Shown here: positions 1 through 6,105 of the stretch, piece by piece
Layout of the letters: each line of letters starts with the position of its first letter
Numbering within the stretch: position 1 is the stretch's first letter
Origin: Roseburia sp.
Lineage (GTDB): Bacteria; Bacillota_A; Clostridia; Lachnospirales; Lachnospiraceae
NCBI GenBank assembly: GCA_017547315.1
Contig: JAFYQA010000065.1
Location: 1 to 6,603, forward strand
DNA length: 6,603 bases
Reading direction: 5' to 3'
Notes under the pieces: model-generated
Seen by the model: the letters and a program-made list of their open reading frames with translations, nothing else
What the model was told of the DNA's origin: nothing
Databases searched by the model: none
Position numbers and translations under genes: made by a program

Positions 1-1
1 A

Positions 2-2317
2 ATGATACCGGTTGTAATTGCGACAGTTGAGGGAGACATTAAGACAGAGAAAGAATGTTTGAGACTGGGAGCATGGGATTTTGTAGGGAAACCATATGAT
101 CCGAGTATTATTCAATTGCGTCTAAAAAATGTAATAGATCGAAGTGAAAATCAAGTGAGTAAAGAATTACGTCGTCGTACTCAGTTCAGTGAGTTGGGAA
201 ATATTTTTAATATGTCCATGTTTTGCTATATGACGCGTGAGATGTTAGAACGTTATCCGGAAAAGCAGTTTGCAATCATGCGCATGGATATTGAGAAGTT
301 CCGTCTGATTAATGCCTTTTTCGGAAGAGATGAGGGCAATAAATTATTAAAATATGTGGCAGAATATTTATTGAAGCTGGATTGTAAAGATAGATATATG
401 ACATATGGACATGTAAGTGCGGATGTATTTAGTGTTTGTCTTTCTTACGAAGAAAAGGGTGAAATTTTAACGTTTATCCAGGATATGAATAAACATATGG
501 CAACATACCCATTGGAATTCGATCTTGCGGTTGTATATGGTATTTATTTGATAGATGACCTTTCTTATAATGTCAGTGAGATGTATGAATATGCAAATGC
601 GGCATCTAAGAAATGTAAGGCAGAATTTAATCTACAAAACTATGCGTTTTATGATTCAAAAATGAACGATGATATTATCAAAGAACAGAGAATCGTTAAT
701 AATATGAGAAGTGCATTAGCAGGCGAGGAATTTGCGATTTATTTACAGCCGAAGTATGAATTGCAGTCGAACGCACTAGCAGGTGCCGAAGTTTTAGTAC
801 GTTGGATTGATCCAAAACGTGGAATGATTTCTCCGGGTGACTTTATTCCGATTTTTGAACGGAATGGTTTTATTATGAAGTTAGACCTTTATATATGGGA
901 GAAGTCTTGCCAGTTACTTCGTAAATGGTTAGATGAAGGTCGGAACGTATTACCGATTTCCGTGAATATTTCCCGTGTAAGTCTTTATAATCCACGACTG
1001 ACAGAAGTATTGTGTGGTTTGGTAGAAAAATATAATATTCCACCGCATTTGTTCCAGTTGGAGTTGACAGAGAGTGCGTATACAACGAATCAGAATTCTA
1101 TCCGTAATATGATGACGACTCTTCAGGAAAAGGGATTTGTGGTCATGATGGATGATTTTGGAAGCGGTTATTCCTCTTTAAATGTTTTAAAAGATATTAA
1201 GGTTGATGTTTTAAAAATTGATATGCGTTTCTTAAGTGATACAGAAGAAGAGACCAGAAGTGAGAATATTCTTGCGGCAGTAGTTCGTATGGCGAAGTGG
1301 CTGAACCTTCCTGTAATTGCAGAAGGTGTAGAACGTAAGGAACAGGTGTTATTCTTAAAGAGTATCGGTTGCGAGTATGTTCAGGGATATTATTTTGCAA
1401 GACCAATGCCTGTATCAGAATATGAAGATGTGGCATATGGCGAAAAAGCAATAGATACGGATATCATTGATGTACAGAAAAAAGAGCGTGAAGATGTGCT
1501 CAATCAGAATTCGCAGTTGGAGTTGTTATTCTCAAATATGCAGCAGGCAGTTGCAGTTTATGAATATGGTGAGGGCAAGTTAGATGTACTTCGTGTTAAT
1601 GATGCATATTTTGATTTGTTTGGTTTCGAGGATGTAAATGATATCCAGACCAATTTGGATAATTCTTTAGATGAAAACAGTAAAGCATCATTATACGGAG
1701 CATTCCGTCAGGTTGTTGAGAATGAGGATGCGAGCGAATGTGAAGTATTAAGAAAAACTGCTAATAAGGAGATTTGGGTTTCCGTTAAATTAAAATATAT
1801 CAGTCCAGTGGGCAGTAGACATATTATTTATGGATATATCAATGATGTGACTGCACGGAGAGAGATTGATGCAGAATTGAAGAAGTATCGTAAGGCACTG
1901 ACTATGGTAGAAGAGCAGGAAGAGACGATTTTGATTGTAGATGATCAGGAAGTAAACAGAGTATCATTGCAATGTATATTTGGTGAGAAATATCGTCTTT
2001 TAGAGGCTGAAAATGGTTTACAGGCATTAGAAGTGCTTGCACAGGAAAACGGTAAGGTGGATATTATTCTACTTGATTTGCAGATGCCGGAGATGGATGG
2101 TGCAGCATTTTTAGCACATAAATGGGAGAATCCACAGTTAGAAGGTATTCCGGTAGTTATTATAACTGCGGATGATACAACAGAACAACAGGTAGATACA
2201 ATGCGAATGGGAGCAGATGAATATATCGTAAAACCATTTATTCCGGAGATTGTAACCAGACGAGTAGAGAATGTATTAGACTCTTATCGTAGTATCCGTA
2301 GAATGTCTAAGAAATAG
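2..2317 (+). CDS. REC-GGDEF(degenerate)-EAL-PAS-REC c-di-GMP phosphodiesterase, 5' partial
   Basis: Cytoplasmic signalling protein predicted to hydrolyse c-di-GMP under phosphorelay control. The reading frame is open at the window edge. Residues 1-50 are the second half of a receiver domain (T8, K30-P31), so the ATG at base 2 is an internal Met and the true start lies upstream. Next comes a GGDEF-type domain (about 85-215) whose signature reads SADVF (139-143), so cyclase activity is unlikely. The EAL domain (about 235-475) has signature EVL (263-265) and keeps the residues expected of active enzymes: E263, N322, E354, D384-D385, K405, E441 and Q461. A PAS-like domain (about 505-620) and a short helix lead to a complete C-terminal receiver (about 640-760) with acidic pocket D647-D648, phosphoacceptor D692, T722 and K744. 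No membrane segment is seen. The Hpt gene follows after 19 bases and is a likely phosphotransfer partner. EAL and receiver calls are firm; PAS is by pattern only. Confidence 0.93.
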   Translation: MIPVVIATVEGDIKTEKECLRLGAWDFVGKPYDPSIIQLRLKNVIDRSENQVSKELRRRTQFSELGNIFNMSMFCYMTREMLERYPEKQFAIMRMDIEKFRLINAFFGRDEGNKLLKYVAEYLLKLDCKDRYMTYGHVSADVFSVCLSYEEKGEILTFIQDMNKHMATYPLEFDLAVVYGIYLIDDLSYNVSEMYEYANAASKKCKAEFNLQNYAFYDSKMNDDIIKEQRIVNNMRSALAGEEFAIYLQPKYELQSNALAGAEVLVRWIDPKRGMISPGDFIPIFERNGFIMKLDLYIWEKSCQLLRKWLDEGRNVLPISVNISRVSLYNPRLTEVLCGLVEKYNIPPHLFQLELTESAYTTNQNSIRNMMTTLQEKGFVVMMDDFGSGYSSLNVLKDIKVDVLKIDMRFLSDTEEETRSENILAAVVRMAKWLNLPVIAEGVERKEQVLFLKSIGCEYVQGYYFARPMPVSEYEDVAYGEKAIDTDIIDVQKKEREDVLNQNSQLELLFSNMQQAVAVYEYGEGKLDVLRVNDAYFDLFGFEDVNDIQTNLDNSLDENSKASLYGAFRQVVENEDASECEVLRKTANKEIWVSVKLKYISPVGSRHIIYGYINDVTARREIDAELKKYRKALTMVEEQEETILIVDDQEVNRVSLQCIFGEKYRLLEAENGLQALEVLAQENGKVDIILLDLQMPEMDGAAFLAHKWENPQLEGIPVVIITADDTTEQQVDTMRMGADEYIVKPFIPEIVTRRVENVLDSYRSIRRMSKK

Positions 2318-2324
2318 AAAGTAC

Positions 2325-2328
2325 GAGG
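2325..2328 (+). promoter_or_regulatory. ribosome binding site deciding the GTG start of the Hpt gene
   Basis: GAGG lies 8 bases before the GTG at 2337 but 14 bases before the in-frame ATG at 2343. The spacing favours GTG, which adds only two residues. The match to the consensus is modest. Confidence 0.55.
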
Positions 2329-2336
2329 TTTGGTTA

Positions 2337-2690
2337 GTGGATATGGAAAAGATTTTTCGTGAATTAGAAGCATGGGGTTGTGATATTGAAGGTGCTTTAG
2401 AACGTTTTTTAGGTGACGAAGATTTGTATATGACTTGTTTAGAGACCGTTATAACGGACAGTAATTTTGATAAACTAGGAGCATCTCTGGTAGAAGAGAA
2501 TGTTTTGGATGCATTTGATTATTCACATACGCTAAAAGGTGTATTCGCCAATCTAGGGCTGACACCAATGTTTGCGATTGTAGAGACTATCGTAGAACCG
2601 TTGCGAGGAGGATCTGCACGCGATTTGTGGGGTGCATATGAAGAATTACTGGTAGCCAATGAAGAGTTAAAAAGAATGTTAGGGAAGTAG
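2337..2690 (+). CDS. Stand-alone Hpt (histidine phosphotransfer) protein
   Basis: Small cytoplasmic carrier of phosphate between receiver domains, 117 residues, close to the usual size of a free-standing Hpt module. The helical core carries the signature SHTLKG at 63-68 followed by an ANLG motif at 71-74, with H64 as the expected phosphorylated histidine. No catalytic kinase domain and no second domain are present, so it must receive phosphate from another protein. The gene starts with GTG at 2337; ATG at 2343 is an alternative that is less well spaced from the GAGG at 2325-2328. It lies 19 bases after the EAL protein and 2 bases before the PPTase gene. The adjacent protein carries two receivers, which makes it the natural partner, probably together with a hybrid histidine kinase encoded elsewhere (inference). 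Confidence 0.9.
   Translation: MDMEKIFRELEAWGCDIEGALERFLGDEDLYMTCLETVITDSNFDKLGASLVEENVLDAFDYSHTLKGVFANLGLTPMFAIVETIVEPLRGGSARDLWGAYEELLVANEELKRMLGK
2681..2685 (+). promoter_or_regulatory. ribosome binding site for the TTG start of the PPTase gene
   Basis: AGGGA lies 7 bases before the TTG at 2693, inside the last codons of the Hpt gene. With this start the protein begins MKIYYAKI, the usual beginning of Sfp-type enzymes, which supports TTG over any later ATG. Confidence 0.65.
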
Positions 2691-2692
2691 AA

Positions 2693-3385
2693 TTGAAGAT
2701 TTATTATGCAAAGATTCCAGTGTTTTCAGAGAAAGAACTGCAGAAGGTCCTGCAGTTCCTTCCGAGAGAACGAATGGAGCGGATAGAGCGGACGAAATTA
2801 ATGCAGAGTAAGCTGCAGAGTGTGGCAGCTGGACTTTTGTTGGAATATGCATTGAGAGAATTCGGTATAGAAAGCCGTAATCTTACGTTTATTAAAAATG
2901 CAGATGGCAAGCCCGCGATAGCTGAGTATCCGGATTTTCACTATAATCTTAGTCATGCAAAGGAATATGTTGCACTGGTAACGGACTGTCATGCAGTAGG
3001 TATTGATATTGAATACTTAAGAGTGGGATATCAGAGACTGGTGAGTCGTTTTTTTTCGGAAGAAGAGCAAAGTGCATTATCTGCGCATTGGAGTGACGAA
3101 GATTTTACAAGGATTTGGACAAGGAAGGAAAGTTATTTAAAAGCTTCAGGGTATGGTATGCGGATGCCGCTTGCCGGTTTTTCAACTTTAGGTGAGCAGG
3201 TGATGCTAAATGAGGGCATGAATCCTGATATGGTAGATTCGGATGCTATTTATTATATGGCATCGCTTTCTTTTTTTGAGGGATACTGGTTGTCTGTTTG
3301 CAGAAAAGATGAGCCGATTGCTCGTATAGATGTCACATCGGCGTTGCAACGAGTGGATTTAAGGAAGAGTTTTATAGGTATTTAA
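2693..3385 (+). CDS. Sfp-type 4'-phosphopantetheinyl transferase
   Basis: Transfers the 4'-phosphopantetheine arm of coenzyme A to a conserved serine on carrier proteins (acyl, peptidyl or aryl carriers), with Mg2+. At 230 residues it matches the two-lobed Sfp type, which is about twice the AcpS length. Visible motifs in order: GKPAI (72-76), NLSH (85-88), GIDIE (103-107) with metal ligands D105 and E107, and WTRKESYLKASG (142-153) with K145, E146 and K150. All key residues are present, so the enzyme should be active. The start is TTG at 2693, only 2 bases after the Hpt stop codon, with AGGGA at 2681-2685; the N-terminus MKIYYAK suits the family. No carrier protein, NRPS or PKS gene lies in the window, so the substrate cannot be read from the neighbours. 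The gene contains a perfect 9-base inverted repeat near its start and runs of eight and seven T. Confidence 0.93.
   Translation: MKIYYAKIPVFSEKELQKVLQFLPRERMERIERTKLMQSKLQSVAAGLLLEYALREFGIESRNLTFIKNADGKPAIAEYPDFHYNLSHAKEYVALVTDCHAVGIDIEYLRVGYQRLVSRFFSEEEQSALSAHWSDEDFTRIWTRKESYLKASGYGMRMPLAGFSTLGEQVMLNEGMNPDMVDSDAIYYMASLSFFEGYWLSVCRKDEPIARIDVTSALQRVDLRKSFIGI
2735..2758 (+). repeat. perfect inverted repeat (9-base arms, 6-base loop) in the start of the PPTase gene
   Basis: GAACTGCAG (2735-2743) and CTGCAGTTC (2750-2758) are exact reverse complements around the loop AAGGTC. The RNA could form a strong hairpin about 42 bases after the TTG start codon. No T-run follows, so it is not an ordinary intrinsic terminator. 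It is fully coding (within the ELQKVLQF stretch of the PPTase). A role in translation or mRNA stability is possible but unproven. Confidence 0.7.
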
Positions 3386-3388
3386 AAT

Positions 3389-3892
3389 ATGTTTGATGAA
3401 TTAACAGCAGAAGATATTAAAAAGATGGAAGAAGAAATAGAGTATCGCAAGCTGGTGGTACGCAAAAATGCATTAGAAGCTGTAAAAGAAGCGAGAGCGC
3501 AAGGCGATTTGAGTGAGAATTTCGAATATTATGCTGCGAAAAAGGATAAGAATCAGAATGAGAGCAGAATTCGATATCTGGAGAAAATGATTAAGACAGC
3601 GAAGGTTATTTCTACTGATTCGGCAGAGGATGAAGTAGGAATCAATAATACGGTAACGGTATATTTTGAAGAAGATGATGAAGAAGAAGTGTACCGTATT
3701 GTGACAACTGTACGCAGTAATTCACAGAAGAATCTGATTAGTATCGAGTCGCCTTTAGGAAAAGCTTTATTAGGACATAAAGTGGGCGATAAGGTAGATG
3801 TAGTTGTAAACGAGAATTATTCCTATGTAATAGAGATTCGTAAAATCGAGAAAACGGTTGACGAAGGAAATGATAAGATTCGTAGCTTTTAG
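3389..3892 (+). CDS. Divergent GreA/GreB-family transcript cleavage factor
   Basis: Gre factors enter the RNA polymerase secondary channel and stimulate cleavage of the backtracked transcript. Residues 1 to about 75 form the N-terminal antiparallel coiled coil, with the tip motif GDLSENFEY (39-47). D40 and E43 correspond to the acidic pair that holds the catalytic Mg2+, so cleavage activity is plausible. The C-terminal FKBP-like domain is marked by SPLGKALLGHKVGDKV (121-136). Three features are unusual: an eight-residue acidic run (94-100 preceded by F93), replacement of the usual G-x-x-EAD segment by TVRSNSQKN (107-115), and a charged tail of about 14 residues ending IRSF. At 167 residues it is slightly longer than typical GreA (about 158). 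It begins 3 bases after the PPTase stop with only a weak AGG (3376-3378) ahead of the ATG, so translation may rely on coupling. It may be a paralogue rather than the housekeeping greA, so I give no symbol. Confidence 0.88.
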   Translation: MFDELTAEDIKKMEEEIEYRKLVVRKNALEAVKEARAQGDLSENFEYYAAKKDKNQNESRIRYLEKMIKTAKVISTDSAEDEVGINNTVTVYFEEDDEEEVYRIVTTVRSNSQKNLISIESPLGKALLGHKVGDKVDVVVNENYSYVIEIRKIEKTVDEGNDKIRSF

Positions 3893-3919
3893 TATATAGG
3901 TGAGAATGGGAGAATTCTT

Positions 3920-5596
3920 ATGAAGAAAATGGGTAGACTGATAACTTCGTTTCTTTCAATATTCTTTTTGATGATACTTTTTACTTATGTATTTGTGGAG
4001 TTAGGAGATGTTAAGAGAACAGAAGGATATTATGTATTAGACAGTGAATGGGATGTTAGCGTAAGGGATACATTTTATGAGGATGTGAATCTGAATGAAC
4101 TTTCTTTCCCTTTGACGAAACGTGGAGATATTGTTACATATGAGCGGACTTTACCGGAAAAGATGGTGGAGGGGACTGTGATGCAGTTCTACGTTACCCA
4201 TGCTACAGTAGAAGTGAGCGTAGGTGGAGAGCTTATCTATGAATATGGAAAAGATTTATACGATGAGAACCGCATGTTAGGTTATGGTTATCATTTTGTA
4301 GATATTCCACATGGTTCAGCTGGTAAGCAGGTAAAAATTACGTTGTGTGTGTCAGAGAAAGATGCATTTGCCAATTTAGATGCACCGGAATTGGATAATG
4401 GTGCACATATTATGCGTAATTTTGTAATTGATCGAAGAGTAGCTGCGGCAGTTATTCTTTTTCTAGTGGTATTTGGTTTTGTGTTTATTTTGGCAACGGT
4501 ATTTTTTAGTTTTAAGGGTGCTGACTTTTATCGTTTGCTGAATTTAGCGTTTTTTGCACTATGTATAGGTATCTGGAACTTATGTAATTATGACATTATT
4601 ATGGTATTTACCTATAATCTGCAGGTGAAGGGGATTATAGAATTTTCAGCGATATATGGTGCGCCGACCTTTTTGTTCGGTTACTTTATTGAAGAAGCTT
4701 TAAAAGGTGGTAAATTACAAAAATATATTTACCTTTCGATTTACGGTGTGCAGATCGCATTTGTTGCAATTGCATCGATATTACAGGGGACAAGAACGGT
4801 ACATTTTCCGCAAATGTTAAAATATAATCAGATGATTATGGCTTGTATGGCAGTTTATTTGTTGGTGATACTTGCAAAAAGTATTTTGAACAAAGAAAAA
4901 AACCATACGGTATTAATGGTGGGAATGGTTATCATGGTGTTGATTGCCGGAAGTGATATTGTGCGATATAATTTACAACTTTATTTCGGCGGTTTTAAAG
5001 GAGGCCATTTTAAGAATTACACGTATCTGGGTATTTTCATTTTCGTATTGTCATTGATGGTAGATTTTATGCGAAGAACCAGTGCTACCTTATATTCAGT
5101 AGCTAGAAATGAAACCTTAGAGAAAATGGCATATACAGACGCACTTACCGGTCTGTTGAATCGCAGACGCTGCGAGGAAATCTACGATGAAATTGATAAG
5201 AAAAAATCAGATTATGCAGTTATTGCATTGGATTTGAATAATTTGAAAAAGGTAAATGACAGTTTAGGACACGAAGCCGGAGATTTGTATTTGCGAGAGT
5301 TTAGCGTGGTATTATCACAAGCATTTGCAGACTGTGGAGATGTTATTCGTACAGGTGGAGATGAGTTCTTAGTTGTCATTAAGAATCCGGGTAAAGTAGA
5401 TATAGAAGAAAAGATTACGAAGATGAACGGTTTAATTGGAAAATTAAACGAGTGCCATGCGAACTGGAATATGAGTACTGCATATGGTATTTGCTACGGA
5501 AATGAAGAGGAAGTGAAGAACATTCGTGAGGCAGATAGAGTAGCGGATGCACGTATGTATGAAAAGAAACATGAGATGAAAGGAATGGGAAGATGA
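3920..5596 (+). CDS. Membrane diguanylate cyclase with extracytoplasmic sensor domain and GGDEF domain
   Basis: Predicted to make c-di-GMP from two GTP in response to an external cue. Residues 7-27 form an N-terminal membrane anchor or signal anchor. About 30-170 is extracytoplasmic and rich in beta strands, with a GYGYHFVDIP stretch (121-130) like the jelly-roll sensor modules of 7TMR-DISM proteins (pattern resemblance only). About seven hydrophobic helices follow (near 173-198, 205-230, 238-258, 268-288, 300-322, 329-350 and 367-384). The cytoplasmic GGDEF domain (about 400-550) has DALTGLLNRR (407-416), D438, N446-D447, H451, D455 and an intact GGDEF at 479-483. The inhibitory RxxD site, expected just before the five residues preceding GGDEF, is absent (ADCG there), so product feedback at that site is unlikely. 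The ATG at 3920 has GGGAGA (3908-3913) 6 bases ahead. The stop overlaps the next gene in ATGA. Confidence 0.92.
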   Translation: MKKMGRLITSFLSIFFLMILFTYVFVELGDVKRTEGYYVLDSEWDVSVRDTFYEDVNLNELSFPLTKRGDIVTYERTLPEKMVEGTVMQFYVTHATVEVSVGGELIYEYGKDLYDENRMLGYGYHFVDIPHGSAGKQVKITLCVSEKDAFANLDAPELDNGAHIMRNFVIDRRVAAAVILFLVVFGFVFILATVFFSFKGADFYRLLNLAFFALCIGIWNLCNYDIIMVFTYNLQVKGIIEFSAIYGAPTFLFGYFIEEALKGGKLQKYIYLSIYGVQIAFVAIASILQGTRTVHFPQMLKYNQMIMACMAVYLLVILAKSILNKEKNHTVLMVGMVIMVLIAGSDIVRYNLQLYFGGFKGGHFKNYTYLGIFIFVLSLMVDFMRRTSATLYSVARNETLEKMAYTDALTGLLNRRRCEEIYDEIDKKKSDYAVIALDLNNLKKVNDSLGHEAGDLYLREFSVVLSQAFADCGDVIRTGGDEFLVVIKNPGKVDIEEKITKMNGLIGKLNECHANWNMSTAYGICYGNEEEVKNIREADRVADARMYEKKHEMKGMGR

Positions 5597-6045
5597 AAAG
5601 ACCAGAAGAATTAAGCCGTCTTTTGACGGAGATGTATAGAGAAACAAGAGCAGGTAAAATTCGCTGGAGTCTTCAGGTACAGACCACAGAACATAATAAT
5701 CCGGCTGAAAAACCGGTGGAAGTAGAAGATGGTGTGTCATGGACGATTGATGAATGTTATGTTTCTTATGTATGTAAATATAAGGGACAGGATTTTTGTA
5801 TGATTACCTATGAACTGCTTAAGACAGCAGGAACAAAGGTGCAGACAACAAATCTGGTATTTATGCCGCCTATGGGTATTCGTGCATTCCAGTTGCAGAC
5901 ATTGCTTCCGTATGCCATTCCTGCATCGAATGTACTGGTGAATCAGATTCATAATTTGTGGGAACTGTTATTAATCCAATATAAAACGGATAAGTCAAGT
6001 GTTTATCTGGATGTAGTGCCGGGAACACTGGTAATTGTAGATTAA
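5593..6045 (+). CDS. Unrecognised 150-residue protein, translationally coupled to the cyclase
   Basis: I do not recognise this family. The protein is soluble by appearance: no signal peptide and no membrane helix. It has a charged helical N-terminus (about 1-20), a central mixed region with W50, C55, C61 and C69, then a conserved-looking block NLVFMPPMGIR (87-97) and a hydrophobic stretch around LPYAIPASNVL (105-115) with HNLWELLL (120-127). The cysteines are not spaced like a known metal site. It starts at ATG 5593 inside the cyclase stop (ATGA overlap), with AAAGGA at 5579-5584 placed 8 bases ahead, so it is almost surely a real gene made together with the cyclase. Base use matches its neighbours, giving no sign of recent transfer. 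A partner, regulator or effector of the cyclase is possible from position alone; no c-di-GMP binding motif (PilZ-type RxxxR) is visible. Confidence 0.82.
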   Translation: MKRPEELSRLLTEMYRETRAGKIRWSLQVQTTEHNNPAEKPVEVEDGVSWTIDECYVSYVCKYKGQDFCMITYELLKTAGTKVQTTNLVFMPPMGIRAFQLQTLLPYAIPASNVLVNQIHNLWELLLIQYKTDKSSVYLDVVPGTLVIVD

Positions 6046-6060
6046 GAGGGCAAATCCTCT
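6045..6060 (+). promoter_or_regulatory. short hairpin just after the stop of the 150-residue gene
   Basis: AGAGG (6045-6049) and CCTCT (6056-6060) are complementary around the loop GCAAAT, starting on the last base of the stop codon. The 5-base stem has no T-run after it, so it is not a convincing terminator. Its right arm can instead pair with the LysR ribosome binding site. Confidence 0.3.
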
Positions 6061-6078
6061 CCTCATCATGGAATCGGA

Positions 6079-6093
6079 TTTTGCTTCGCAAAA
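6079..6093 (+). promoter_or_regulatory. hairpin directly ahead of the LysR ribosome binding site
   Basis: TTTTGC (6079-6084) and GCAAAA (6088-6093) are perfect reverse complements around TTC. The stem ends one base before AAGGAGG. No U-tract follows, so termination is unlikely; it may space or present the ribosome binding site. Confidence 0.4.
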
Positions 6094-6094
6094 C

Positions 6095-6101
6095 AAGGAG
6101 G
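6095..6101 (+). promoter_or_regulatory. strong ribosome binding site for the LysR-type gene
   Basis: AAGGAGG is the best Shine-Dalgarno match in the window, 4 bases before the ATG at 6106, which is slightly tight. It fixes this ATG rather than the ATG of codon 6 as the start. Confidence 0.75.
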
Positions 6102-6105
6102 ATAT

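Noticed and set aside
873..1451. Two antisense reading frames (70 and 84 codons) opposite the EAL domain
   Set aside because: They lie wholly inside a conserved coding region, have no ribosome binding site I could support, and their translations look like no known protein.
2735..2770. Intrinsic terminator at the inverted repeat in the PPTase gene
   Set aside because: No T-run follows the stem, and it lies inside a complete coding region.
2811..2830. Second small hairpin AGCTGC/GCAGCT in the PPTase gene
   Set aside because: A 6-base stem with an 8-base loop inside coding DNA is within what chance gives; not listed as a feature.
3858..3900. TTGACG with AT-rich TATATA downstream as a promoter for the cyclase gene
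   Set aside because: The two elements are about 29 bases apart, far from the 16-18 needed, and no other -10 is well placed.
5444..5740. Antisense reading frame of 98 codons across the cyclase and 150-residue gene junction
   Set aside because: It overlaps the conserved end of the GGDEF domain and the ATGA-coupled start; its His/Leu/Ser-rich translation is typical of a shadow frame.
6079..6105. Intrinsic terminator after the 150-residue gene
   Set aside because: The 6-base stem is followed by CAAGGAGG rather than a T-run.
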